From Halomonas urumqiensis (GTDB taxonomy: Bacteria; Pseudomonadota; Gammaproteobacteria; Pseudomonadales; Halomonadaceae), in the NCBI RefSeq assembly GCF_003028575.1, contig NZ_PYUD01000011.1:1-60541 (forward strand): a stretch of 60,541 nucleotides of DNA, given 5' to 3'. How positions within the stretch are numbered: the stretch's first letter is position 1; the number at the start of each line of letters is the position of its first letter. Position numbers and translations under genes: made by a program. Of the stretch, positions 8,857 through 16,494 are shown piece after piece. The notes beneath the pieces were generated by a model, which saw only the letters and a list, made by a program, of their open reading frames with translations, was not told where the DNA came from and ran no database searches.

Positions 8857-9854
8857 ATGCTTCCACGCGCACCTTCGATATCGCCATCACCATGGGCGAT
8901 CCGGCGGGCATCGGGCCCGAGATCATCTGCCGTGCCCTGGTGGCCATGTCTGCCGAGGAGCGGGCCAGCAGCCTGGTGGTCGGTGACCCGGCGATTTTTC
9001 GTCGCGCTGCGGCAACGCTCGATGCCAAGCTCAACTTCGTTCCGCTGGATCAGGCATCGGAAGGCGACGACAGCGTGGCCGTGGCCGTCGTCGAGGTGCC
9101 AAAGGGCGTCGAGATTCCCGATGGGCGCATCAGTGCCGCGGCGGGCGACATGAGCTTTCGCTGCGTCAAGGCGGCGGTGGACCTGGTCCAGAGCGGACGC
9201 GCGCGAGTGATCGTCACCGCGCCGCTCAACAAGGCGGCATTGCATGAGGCGGGCCATCACTACGATGGCCATACCGGCATGCTGGCATCGCTGACTGGTG
9301 CGCCATCCTCGTTCATGCTGCTGGCCTCCGAGACGCTCTCGACCCTGCATGTCTCGACCCATGTGTCGCTGAGCGGCGCCATCGAGCGCGTTTCCAAGGA
9401 GCGTATCACCGAGACTGTGGAGGCGGGGCACGCGCATCTGTTGGCCATGGGCATCGAATCGCCACGCATCGCCGTGGCGGGCCTCAATCCCCATTGCGGC
9501 GAGGGCGGCATCTTCGGTGACGAGGATACCCGGATCATTGCGCCGGCGGTCGAGGCGCTCAAGGCGCGTGGCTTCGCGGTCAGTGGGCCGATCTCGGCGG
9601 ATACCGTGTTCTATCGGGCCAGCAGAGGTGAGTTCGACCTGGTGGTGGCGCAGTATCACGACCAGGGCCACATCCCGGTCAAGCTGATCGCCTTCGATAC
9701 CACGGTCAATGTCAGCCTGGGGCTTCCTATCCAGCGCACCTCGGTGGACCATGGCACCGCCTTCGATATCGCCTGGCAGGGCCGCGCGGATGCCACCAAC
9801 ATGGGCTCGGCCATCGCCTATGCACGGCGCCTGGCGGCGGGGGCCGGTGAATGA
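8853..9854 (+). CDS. pdxA2: PdxA2-type 4-phospho-sugar-acid dehydrogenase
   Basis: Member of the PdxA family, decarboxylating dehydrogenases acting on 4-phosphohydroxythreonine or, for PdxA2, on D-threonate or D-erythronate 4-phosphate to give dihydroxyacetone phosphate, CO2 and NADH. The 333 residues begin with [13 protein letters not shown]. The three metal-binding histidines are present: His170 (STHVSL), His214 (GLNPHCGEGG) and His269 (YHDQGHIPVK). It overlaps the SDR upstream and the DUF1537 kinase downstream by ATGA. The kinase-PdxA2 pairing is the established genetic signature of four-carbon acid sugar breakdown, so a catabolic role is much more likely than vitamin B6 synthesis. Confidence 0.9.
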   Translation: MNASTRTFDIAITMGDPAGIGPEIICRALVAMSAEERASSLVVGDPAIFRRAAATLDAKLNFVPLDQASEGDDSVAVAVVEVPKGVEIPDGRISAAAGDMSFRCVKAAVDLVQSGRARVIVTAPLNKAALHEAGHHYDGHTGMLASLTGAPSSFMLLASETLSTLHVSTHVSLSGAIERVSKERITETVEAGHAHLLAMGIESPRIAVAGLNPHCGEGGIFGDEDTRIIAPAVEALKARGFAVSGPISADTVFYRASRGEFDLVVAQYHDQGHIPVKLIAFDTTVNVSLGLPIQRTSVDHGTAFDIAWQGRADATNMGSAIAYARRLAAGAGE

Positions 9855-11092
9855 GTTCACGCCACAACGGTTGCCGTGTCGCCATCATCGCCGATGACCT
9901 GACCGGGGCACTCGATGCGGCGGCGCCGTTCGCCGCGCGTGGCGCCGATGCCCGGGTGGTGATCTCCCTGGAAGCTCTCGAGGTGGTGATGGCTGGCTGG
10001 GAGGGCGCCTGGCCGGCCGTGATCGCGGTCAACACCGAGTCGCGTCACCTTTCGGCCAGCGCCGCTGCCGAACGGGTGGCCAGGGCGGCCCGGTGGCTTG
10101 CGCGTGCAGCTCCCGCTGTCTGGTTCAAGAAGATCGATTCGACCCTGCGTGGACAGGTGGTGGCTGAGTGCCTGGCCATGCGGGAGACGACGGGGCAAGC
10201 GCTCATGCTGGCCCCGGCAGTGCCAGCGCAGGGCCGCGTGGTGCGTGATGCCGAGGTATGGGTGGACGGCATGCGGCTGTCCGAGAGTGCCTATCAGGCG
10301 GATGCCCGTTCGGCCCCGCTAAGCGGGCCGCTGGATGAGGCCTTTGCGCGCGCGGGTCTGACGGTCACCCGACATCCCCGCTCGGGGGCTTCGCTGCCGC
10401 ATGATGATGCCGTGGCCGACGCCCAAAGCGACCAGGATCTGGCGTCACTTTACGATGCGGTATTGCTCGCTGGTCATGCCCGGCTGATGGCGGGGGCGGC
10501 GGGGCTCGCCACGGCCATGGCGCAACGCTGCTTCGGCCGGCTACGAGCCACGCACCGCGCGCTCTCCAGCGTGCAGTCTGTGCTCTATGTGGTGGGGTCG
10601 CGAAGCCCGCGTGCCGCCGAGCAACTTGCTGCGCTGCGTGAGGCCGCCCCGACGCTCGAGACCATTGAAGTGCTTGCGGGAATGCCAGCGGACCCCGTGG
10701 GTCAAGCCACGTTATTGATCCCGGGGGAGCCGGCCATGCACGTCCCGACCGCCGCGCACGATACCGCGACCTTTCAGGCTTCGGCACCGGCTGCTGTGGC
10801 TGCCGCCGAGGTCGCCGGTTGCCTGGCGCGGCAAGCGTCCTCCGTGATCCAGCGCTGGCCGGACGAACGGGAAAGCCTGCTGTTCCTGACCGGGGGCGAT
10901 ATCGCCATGGCCGCTCTGTCCCGGCTGGGTGTGGCCTCAATCAGCGTCGAGGCGGAATGGTCGCCAGGCGTGGCTCTTGGCAGCCTGGATGGCAACCCAA
11001 GCAAGCGGGTGATGACCAAGGCGGGTGGCTTTGGTGAGCCGGGGTTGCTGGCACGCCTGCACTGTCAGTTGCGCCTTGAAGGAATGCGCTGA
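9851..11092 (+). CDS. Four-carbon acid sugar kinase (DUF1537; D-threonate/D-erythronate kinase type)
   Basis: ATP-dependent kinase of the OtnK/DtnK/DenK family (DUF1537), which phosphorylates O4 of tetronates. The 413-residue protein has the N-terminal substrate domain motif IIADDLTGALDAAAPFAARG (Asp15-Asp16) and FKKIDSTLRG, and a C-terminal nucleotide domain with LFLTGGDIAMA and the glycine-rich end VMTKAGGFGEPG. It starts inside the end of pdxA2 (ATGA), so the two proteins should be made together. Product of the pair would be dihydroxyacetone phosphate. Which tetronate is used (D-threonate, D-erythronate or L-threonate) depends on residues I cannot judge by eye; the upstream SDR might add an epimerisation step. 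Confidence 0.9.
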   Translation: MSSRHNGCRVAIIADDLTGALDAAAPFAARGADARVVISLEALEVVMAGWEGAWPAVIAVNTESRHLSASAAAERVARAARWLARAAPAVWFKKIDSTLRGQVVAECLAMRETTGQALMLAPAVPAQGRVVRDAEVWVDGMRLSESAYQADARSAPLSGPLDEAFARAGLTVTRHPRSGASLPHDDAVADAQSDQDLASLYDAVLLAGHARLMAGAAGLATAMAQRCFGRLRATHRALSSVQSVLYVVGSRSPRAAEQLAALREAAPTLETIEVLAGMPADPVGQATLLIPGEPAMHVPTAAHDTATFQASAPAAVAAAEVAGCLARQASSVIQRWPDERESLLFLTGGDIAMAALSRLGVASISVEAEWSPGVALGSLDGNPSKRVMTKAGGFGEPGLLARLHCQLRLEGMR

Positions 11093-11173
11093 TCGTCGTG
11101 GCTTAGACCTTCGGCTCATGATGGTCGGATGGGTGTTGCGCATTCACCGAGGAGAAGCTAGGTTGAGGTCGGG

Positions 11174-11190
11174 TGGTATGATACGTATAC
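11174..11190 (+). promoter_or_regulatory. NanR-like operator upstream of the TRAP operon
   Basis: TGGTATGATACGTATAC, 172 bases before the dctP start, agrees with the E. coli-type NanR box at 13 of 16 positions. Its presence in the 270-base gap after the kinase gene suggests that the TRAP-ldh-gntR operon has its own regulated promoter. No clear terminator for the upstream operon was found in the gap. Confidence 0.55.
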
Positions 11191-11300
11191 AGCAAGACAC
11201 TTAAGCAGGGGTCAGGTAACCAGAATGGTCCATTCCTGCCCCTTACCACCTGGCCACAATGGTCATTTATCGCAACGTGATGTCAAACCGCCAATAACGA

Positions 11301-11345
11301 CAATCTACTCGAAGTCAATCTACTCGAAGACCATCCACTCGACAG
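11301..11345 (+). repeat. 15-base tandem repeat in the dctP leader
   Basis: CAATCTACTCGAAG occurs at 11301-11314 and again at 11316-11329, a 15-base period, followed by a degenerate third copy (ACCATCCACTCGACAG, 11330-11345). It ends 17 bases before the dctP start, so it lies in the untranslated leader. Function unknown; three other leaders in the island carry unrelated short tandem repeats. Confidence 0.8.
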
Positions 11346-11362
11346 GTAGTGAGGAAAACAAG

Positions 11363-12364
11363 ATGAGCCAACAGAGCCAACGCCACCTCAAGCTGACCCG
11401 CATGATGACCGCGGCACTGATCGCCGGCGGCTTCACGGTCGCTGGTGCCGTACATGCGCAGGAAGCACTCAACTTCGCCCACGTCTACGAGACGTCCGAG
11501 CCCTACCACGAGTGGGCGCTGTGGGCGGCGGATGAGATCGAGGAGCGTACCGATGGCCGTTATTCGATCAACGTTCATGCGGCCTCGTCACTGGGCAAGG
11601 AGTCGGACATCAACGAGGGCCTGCAGCTCGGCACGGTTGACCTGATCTATACCGGTAACCAGTTCGCTGGCCGCTTCTATGGCCCTGTCGGGATCGCTGG
11701 CGCGCCCTACATGTTCCGTGATTTCGACCATTGGCAGGCCTATGCGGACAGCGACTTGTTCCAGGAAATCGCCCAAGGCTACCAGGATGAAACCGGCAAC
11801 GTACCGCTGGCCATGAATTACTACGGGCGTCGCCACGTGACCTCCAATGAGCCGGTCAATACGCCGGAGGACATGCAGGACCTGAAGATTCGTACACCCA
11901 ATGCGCCGATGTACATGATGTTCCCGGAAGCGGTGGGCGCCAATCCCACGCCGATCGCCTTCGCCGAGGTCTATCTGGCGCTGCAGCAAGGTGTGGTGGA
12001 TGCCCAGGAAAATCCGCTGCCGACCATCCGCGCCAAGGCGTTTCATGAGGTGCAGGATTACATCAACCTGACCGGTCACATCACCGACTCCCTGATCACC
12101 ATCGCTGGTGGGCCGCTGTGGAATCGTCTCTCCGAGGAGGACCGCGAGATCTTCCGTGAGGTCTACACCGAAGCGGGCGAGCGCATCACCCAGGACATCC
12201 TGCAGTCCGAGGAAGAGCTGGTCGCCTGGTTCGAAGAGCAGGGCGTGACCGTCAACGAAGTCGACATCACTCCGTTCCGCGAAGCCACGATGCCAGCGCA
12301 CAACGGCGAGGCGGCAACCTGGGATCAGGAAACCTACGATCGTCTGCAGGCCATCGGTCAGTAA
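11363..12364 (+). CDS. dctP: TRAP transporter substrate-binding protein, DctP family
   Basis: Periplasmic receptor for a carboxylate or sugar acid. ATG 11363 follows GTGAGGAAAAC and gives 333 residues. A Sec signal peptide spans about residues 1-31 (hydrophobic MMTAALIAGGFTVAGAV, cleavage after HA). The mature protein has the DctP signatures LQLGTVDLIYTGNQ, LKIRTPNAPMY with the carboxylate-binding arginine, and LQQGVVDAQENPL. It opens the operon dctP-dctQ-dctM-ldh2-nanR-like. The protein is strongly acidic, as expected for an exported protein of a halophile. The substrate is probably one of the acid sugars processed by this island. Confidence 0.92.
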   Translation: MSQQSQRHLKLTRMMTAALIAGGFTVAGAVHAQEALNFAHVYETSEPYHEWALWAADEIEERTDGRYSINVHAASSLGKESDINEGLQLGTVDLIYTGNQFAGRFYGPVGIAGAPYMFRDFDHWQAYADSDLFQEIAQGYQDETGNVPLAMNYYGRRHVTSNEPVNTPEDMQDLKIRTPNAPMYMMFPEAVGANPTPIAFAEVYLALQQGVVDAQENPLPTIRAKAFHEVQDYINLTGHITDSLITIAGGPLWNRLSEEDREIFREVYTEAGERITQDILQSEEELVAWFEEQGVTVNEVDITPFREATMPAHNGEAATWDQETYDRLQAIGQ

Positions 12365-12377
12365 CGCCAGGTGACCT

Positions 12378-12441
12378 GACCTTTCCTGGATCCGACCTTT
12401 CCTGGATCCGACCTTTCCTGGAACTGACCTTTCGTAGACCA
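12378..12441 (+). repeat. 16-base tandem repeat between dctP and dctQ
   Basis: GACCTTTCCTGGATCC is repeated head to tail: exact copies at 12378-12393 and 12394-12409, a copy differing at its last three bases (12410-12425), then a decayed fourth copy (12426-12441). It lies 13 bases after the dctP stop and just before a strong hairpin. It could be a slipped-strand hot spot changing the distance between dctP and the hairpin. Confidence 0.85.
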
Positions 12442-12446
12442 AGACT

Positions 12447-12473
12447 CGTCCCACCCAAGCACTGGGTGGGACG
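12447..12473 (+). terminator. Intercistronic hairpin, likely attenuator or mRNA stabiliser
   Basis: CGTCCCACCCA (12447-12457) pairs perfectly with TGGGTGGGACG (12463-12473) around the loop AGCAC; no T-run follows. Such hairpins after a binding-protein gene commonly protect or terminate part of the transcript so that the periplasmic protein exceeds the membrane proteins. The dctQ start is 15 bases further on. Confidence 0.7.
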
Positions 12474-12487
12474 AACGGAAACCTGCC

Positions 12488-13021
12488 ATGAGCCAACACG
12501 ACCCCACTGACGAGATCAGCTTCGAAGGTCTCGACGATGACACCTTCGATCCCCACGAATATGGCTTGGAGGATTTCCTGACCCTGGGAATCTTCTGGCT
12601 GCTGGCACTGGATGTCTTTCTGCAGTTCTTCAGTCGCTATGTGCTCGGCAATTCCATCGCCTGGACCGAAGAGATGGCTCGCTACCTGCTGGTGATGGTG
12701 GGCTTTCTTGGCAGCACCATGGCCGTGCGCAAGGGCTCGCATATCGCCGTGGAGTTCTTCTATCGCTACATGCCGGACTGGCTTGGACGCTTGATGTCCA
12801 CGGTAGTGGACCTGATCAACATTGCCTTTTTCGCCATCATGGCCTGGATCACCTTCAAGCTAGCAGACCGCACCAGTGCGATGATGGTGTCGGTGGATAT
12901 TCCCAAGAGCTGGCTCTATTACCTGGTCATGGTGGGCTTCATCATGATGCTGGTGAGAGGCGTCCAGGTGGCGATCCGACACTGGCGCTCGGGCACCAGT
13001 GAATTGCTCGGCACTCCTTAA
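12488..13021 (+). CDS. dctQ: TRAP transporter small membrane subunit, DctQ family
   Basis: Four-helix inner membrane subunit joining the binding protein to the large permease. The 177-residue product has an acidic cytoplasmic N-terminus (residues 1-28), helices at about 30-50, 65-82, 100-120 and 138-160, and the family landmark WTEEMARYLLVMVGFLGSTMAVRKGSHI. It lies 123 bases after dctP and 39 bases before dctM. Confidence 0.92.
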   Translation: MSQHDPTDEISFEGLDDDTFDPHEYGLEDFLTLGIFWLLALDVFLQFFSRYVLGNSIAWTEEMARYLLVMVGFLGSTMAVRKGSHIAVEFFYRYMPDWLGRLMSTVVDLINIAFFAIMAWITFKLADRTSAMMVSVDIPKSWLYYLVMVGFIMMLVRGVQVAIRHWRSGTSELLGTP

Positions 13022-13060
13022 CGACACGCAATAACGACCCTCGCCCCGGAGATCACTCCA

Positions 13061-14440
13061 ATGCCCAACATCCTGGCCATGCGGCGCGGTGGCGCGATGG
13101 TGCCACCGCTGGTCGCGGCAGTCGCGGTACTCGGCTGCATCGCGCTGGCCGTCACACAAAATTATCTACTGTTTCTGTTCGCGGCACTCTTCACCCTGCT
13201 GGTGATGGGGGTGCCGATCGCCATCAGTCTCGCCGGTTCTTGCCTGCTTTATGTGCTGCTTACCGGCCGTGTGCCGGATGTGGTCGTAGTGCACCGCATG
13301 ATCAATGGTGTCGACAGCTTCCCGCTGCTGGCGATACCGTTCTTCATTCTTGCGGGTAACCTGATGAACAACGGTGGCATTACCTCGCGTATCTTCGATT
13401 TCGCCAAGGCCCTGATGGGCTGGATGCGTGGCGGGCTTGGCCACGTCAACGTGGGCGCCAGTATCGTCTTTTCCGGTATGTCCGGCGCGGCGGTGGCCGA
13501 TGCCGGAGGTCTTGGCACCATCGAGATCAAGGCCATGAAGGATGCCGGCTATGACGAGGAGTTTTCGGTCGGCATCACCGCAGCATCCTCGACCATCGGC
13601 CCGATCATTCCCCCCAGCCTGCCGATGGTCATCTATGGCGTGATGGCGTCTGTTTCCGTCGGCCAGCTGTTCGTCGCGGGCCTGGTGCCGGGGTTGCTGA
13701 TGGGGCTGGTGCTGATGGCAATGATCACGATCATTTCACGGCGCCGCGGCTACACCCGCGATGCGGTGTTCTCGATTCCGGTGCTCGGCCATACCTTCAA
13801 GCGTGCCTTCCTGTCACTGCTGACACCGGTCATCATCGTCGGTGGCATCATGAGCGGGGCCTTTACGCCCACCGAAGCGGCCATCGCCGCGGTGGTGTAT
13901 GCCCTGGTGCTGGGGGGCGTGGTCTACCGCAGCCTGACCTGGCGCCGCTTGCTCAAGGTCAGCATGGAGACCATCGAAACCACGGCGGTCATCCTGCTGA
14001 TCGTCGCGGGTGCCTCGATATTCGCCTGGATACTCACCAGCAATCAGGTCACGCAACATGTCGTGAACCTGCTCGGGCCGTTCGCCGATAACCCCATCGC
14101 CACGCTGATCATCATCAACCTGGTACTGATCTTGGTGGGCTGCTTCATGGAGACCATTGCGGCGATCACCATCCTGGTGCCGGTGTTGCTGCCGGTGGCG
14201 GTCACCGCCGGGGTCGACCCGGTGCACTTCGGCGTGATCATGGTGCTCAACCTGATGATCGGCTTGTTGACGCCGCCAGTGGGCATGGTGCTTTACGTAC
14301 TGTCGCGGGTTTCCGGCATCTCGTTCGAGAAATGCATGCGCGGGACCCTGCCATTCCTGGTGCCGCTGGTCATCTCGCTATTGCTGGTCACCTTCATCCC
14401 AGCCATTTCACTGTGGCTGCCGACCCTGATCTACCGTTGA
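13061..14440 (+). CDS. dctM: TRAP transporter large permease, DctM family
   Basis: Sodium-coupled transport subunit of about 12 membrane helices, 459 residues. Typical stretches are AIPFFILAGNLMNNGGIT, GGLGHVNVGASIVFSGMSGAAVADAGG, ITAASSTIGPIIPPSLPMVIYG and LMIGLLTPPVGMVLYV. The N-terminus is about 30 residues longer than many DctM proteins, with an extra hydrophobic segment (VPPLVAAVAVLGCIALAV). It works with the upstream dctP and dctQ products to import the island substrate with Na+. Confidence 0.93.
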   Translation: MPNILAMRRGGAMVPPLVAAVAVLGCIALAVTQNYLLFLFAALFTLLVMGVPIAISLAGSCLLYVLLTGRVPDVVVVHRMINGVDSFPLLAIPFFILAGNLMNNGGITSRIFDFAKALMGWMRGGLGHVNVGASIVFSGMSGAAVADAGGLGTIEIKAMKDAGYDEEFSVGITAASSTIGPIIPPSLPMVIYGVMASVSVGQLFVAGLVPGLLMGLVLMAMITIISRRRGYTRDAVFSIPVLGHTFKRAFLSLLTPVIIVGGIMSGAFTPTEAAIAAVVYALVLGGVVYRSLTWRRLLKVSMETIETTAVILLIVAGASIFAWILTSNQVTQHVVNLLGPFADNPIATLIIINLVLILVGCFMETIAAITILVPVLLPVAVTAGVDPVHFGVIMVLNLMIGLLTPPVGMVLYVLSRVSGISFEKCMRGTLPFLVPLVISLLLVTFIPAISLWLPTLIYR

Positions 14441-14509
14441 CCGGACCCGATGGCCGGCACCTGCAAGGTGGCGGCCATCGGCTTCATCGTTTCCAGGAGA
14501 ACCCGATTC

Positions 14510-15586
14510 ATGTCTGATCCCCAGCAGGATTTCCGCGTTGCCCGCGAGGATCTGGAGCGCTTCATGGGCGAGGCGCTCAGCGCAGCCGGTGCCGACCAGG
14601 CGTCGTCTGCGGCGGTGACCCGCGCTCTGGTGACCGCCTCGCGCATGGGCACCGACAGCCATGGCCTGCGTTTGCTGCCGCACTACCTCAAGGCGCTTGC
14701 GGGTGGGCGTATCAAGGGCGCACCGAACATGGTGTTCCACCGCCGCCTGGCGGCCACGGGGTTTCTGGATGCCGACGATGGCCTTGGCCATCTCGCCGGC
14801 TATACCGCCATGCAGCATGCCACCGAGATGGCCGACGAGGTCGGCATGGGTGCGGTGGCGGTGGGCAACTCGTCACACTTCGGTGCGGCGGGCGTCTACG
14901 CCCTGGCGGCGGCTGAACGTGGCTTCATCGGCATGGCCTTCTGCAACTCCGATCCCTTCGTGCTGTTGCACCAGAGTACCAAACCGTTTCACGGCACCAA
15001 TCCAATCGCCTTCGCCGCACCCGTGGCGGGGAGCATGCCGTACCTGCTGGACATGGCGACCAGTTCGATTCCCTGGAACCGCGTGCAGCAGTTTGGCGCC
15101 ATTGGCCGTGAGCTGCCCGATCAGGTGGCCGCCAATGCAGCCGGGCAGGTCAGTCGCACACCCGCCGAGGTCGCGGCGCTGCTGCCTCTGGGCGGCAGCG
15201 GTTTCGGCTTCAAGGGGGCAGGCCTGGGGGGCATGGTCGAGGTGCTGAGTTCGGCGCTTTCCGGCATGCAGCATGGCTTCAACCTGTTGCCCATGGGCGG
15301 ACCGGACATGTCGACCCCCCGTGGCGTAGGGCACTTCTTTCTTGCCATGAAGCCCGATGCCTTCGTTGAAGAGGGCACTTTCGCGCGCGGCCTGGCCGAG
15401 TATCTCGCCGATCTGCGTGCCCAGCCGGCCACGGCCAATGCCCGGGTGATGGCGCCAGGAGACCGTGAGTGGCGTTGCCAGACGCATCGGGATGCCGAAG
15501 GCATTCCGCTCGACTCTGCCAATCAGTTGGCCTATGCCGAACTGGCAGATGAGTACCGAATCTCACCGTTAGCCAGCCTCGGTTGA
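14510..15586 (+). CDS. Ldh2/MDH2 (YlbC/YiaK/ComC)-family NAD(P)-dependent oxidoreductase
   Basis: Member of the malate/L-lactate/ureidoglycolate dehydrogenase superfamily, which also includes 2,3-diketo-L-gulonate reductase; these enzymes interconvert 2-oxo and 2-hydroxy acids. ATG 14510 follows CCAGGAGA and yields 358 residues. Signatures are ASRMGTDSHGLRLLPHYL near residues 44-60 with the catalytic histidine, VGNSSHFGAAGVYA, CNSDPFVLLHQSTKPFHGTNPIAFAAP, and GFGFKGAGLGGMVEVLS. It sits between dctM and the NanR-like gene in one operon. A role reducing or oxidising a keto sugar acid is likely; the direction and substrate are open. Confidence 0.87.
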   Translation: MSDPQQDFRVAREDLERFMGEALSAAGADQASSAAVTRALVTASRMGTDSHGLRLLPHYLKALAGGRIKGAPNMVFHRRLAATGFLDADDGLGHLAGYTAMQHATEMADEVGMGAVAVGNSSHFGAAGVYALAAAERGFIGMAFCNSDPFVLLHQSTKPFHGTNPIAFAAPVAGSMPYLLDMATSSIPWNRVQQFGAIGRELPDQVAANAAGQVSRTPAEVAALLPLGGSGFGFKGAGLGGMVEVLSSALSGMQHGFNLLPMGGPDMSTPRGVGHFFLAMKPDAFVEEGTFARGLAEYLADLRAQPATANARVMAPGDREWRCQTHRDAEGIPLDSANQLAYAELADEYRISPLASLG

Positions 15587-15650
15587 GCGACATTGCCGAG
15601 AAATGCAGTAAAATGGCGGCGAATCCGAGGTTAACAAGGAGAACGTGCCC

Positions 15651-16376
15651 ATGAGCCGATACCGGGTCGAGCGCAAGACGCTGTCCGAACAGGTCGCCGA
15701 ACAGCTCGAGGCGGAGATCCTCGACGGGCGTCTTGGCGAGAATGACCAGTTGCCCTCCGAACGGGAGTTGATGGAGCAGTTCGGTGTCGGTCGTCCGGCG
15801 GTACGCGAGGCACTCTTCCATCTGCAGCAGCTCGGGCTGATCGCCATCAACAGCGGTACCCGGGCACGCGTCATTCGTCCCACCGCCGAGGCGGTGATGG
15901 CGCGGCTCTCCGGGGTGACCCGCCAACTGCTCTCCAAGCCCGACGGCCAGCAGTATTTCCAGGAAGCCCGGGCGATGTTCGAGATATCGCTGGCGCGCTA
16001 TGCCGCGCGCAATGCAAGCGACGATGATCTTGCCCGACTGCGGCTGGCGCTTGCCGACAATCGTGATGCCATCGGCAATGAGGCACGCTTCAAGCGTTCC
16101 GACAATGACTTCCATGGCGTTCTGGCGAGCATCGGGCGCAACCCGATCTTCGACGCCATCCATGTGGCGCTGTCTGAATGGCTCGACGACCGACGTGCCC
16201 AGGTCCTGCAGCAGAAAGACGAGGACAAGGCCGCCACCGCCGCCCATACCGAGATCGTCGAGGCCATCGAGTCACGCGATCCGGATGCCGCCGAAGCGGC
16301 GATGCGCCGTCATCTGGACCGCCACTATGGCACCTACATGCAACTCAAGCAGCGCCTGGCACCCACGCCAGAGTGA
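15651..16376 (+). CDS. GntR/FadR-family regulator, NanR-like
   Basis: Transcription factor of 241 residues with an N-terminal winged helix (about residues 8-75: LPSERELMEQFGVGRPAVREALFHLQQLGLI) and a C-terminal FCD ligand domain containing the metal ligands of that fold (FKRSDNDFHGVL, AHTEIVEAI and RHLDRH). Similarity to E. coli NanR is unusually clear along the whole length, for example NSGTRARVIRPTAEAV and NPIFDAIHVALSEWL. The ATG at 15651 is preferred to GTG 15645 because AAGGAG is 9 bases away. NanR binds GGTATA repeats, and related sites stand before several units of this island. It probably represses them until a sugar-acid ligand binds. No sialic acid genes are present, so its ligand likely differs from N-acetylneuraminate. 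Confidence 0.88.
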   Translation: MSRYRVERKTLSEQVAEQLEAEILDGRLGENDQLPSERELMEQFGVGRPAVREALFHLQQLGLIAINSGTRARVIRPTAEAVMARLSGVTRQLLSKPDGQQYFQEARAMFEISLARYAARNASDDDLARLRLALADNRDAIGNEARFKRSDNDFHGVLASIGRNPIFDAIHVALSEWLDDRRAQVLQQKDEDKAATAAHTEIVEAIESRDPDAAEAAMRRHLDRHYGTYMQLKQRLAPTPE

Positions 16377-16411
16377 TATGCTCCGACACCGCCACGCGAG
16401 TGGCGCATCCG

Positions 16412-16451
16412 TAAACCCCCCGGCCCGCTTGAAAGCGGGCCGGGGGGTTTA
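16412..16451. terminator. Bidirectional intrinsic terminator
   Basis: An 18-base-pair perfect stem (TAAACCCCCCGGCCCGCT at 16412-16429 with its complement at 16434-16451) closed by a TGAA loop lies between the convergent NanR-like and UxaA-like genes. A/T-rich stem bases give a short U-run on both strands. Confidence 0.9.
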
Positions 16452-16494
16452 GGCATGGCGTTTGAGAATGGCGTCTGGGTCTGGCGCCGGGACG

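Noticed and set aside
8853..9854. PdxA as a vitamin B6 biosynthesis gene
   Set aside because: Tight coupling to a DUF1537 kinase and an SDR in a sugar-acid island fits the PdxA2 catabolic role better.
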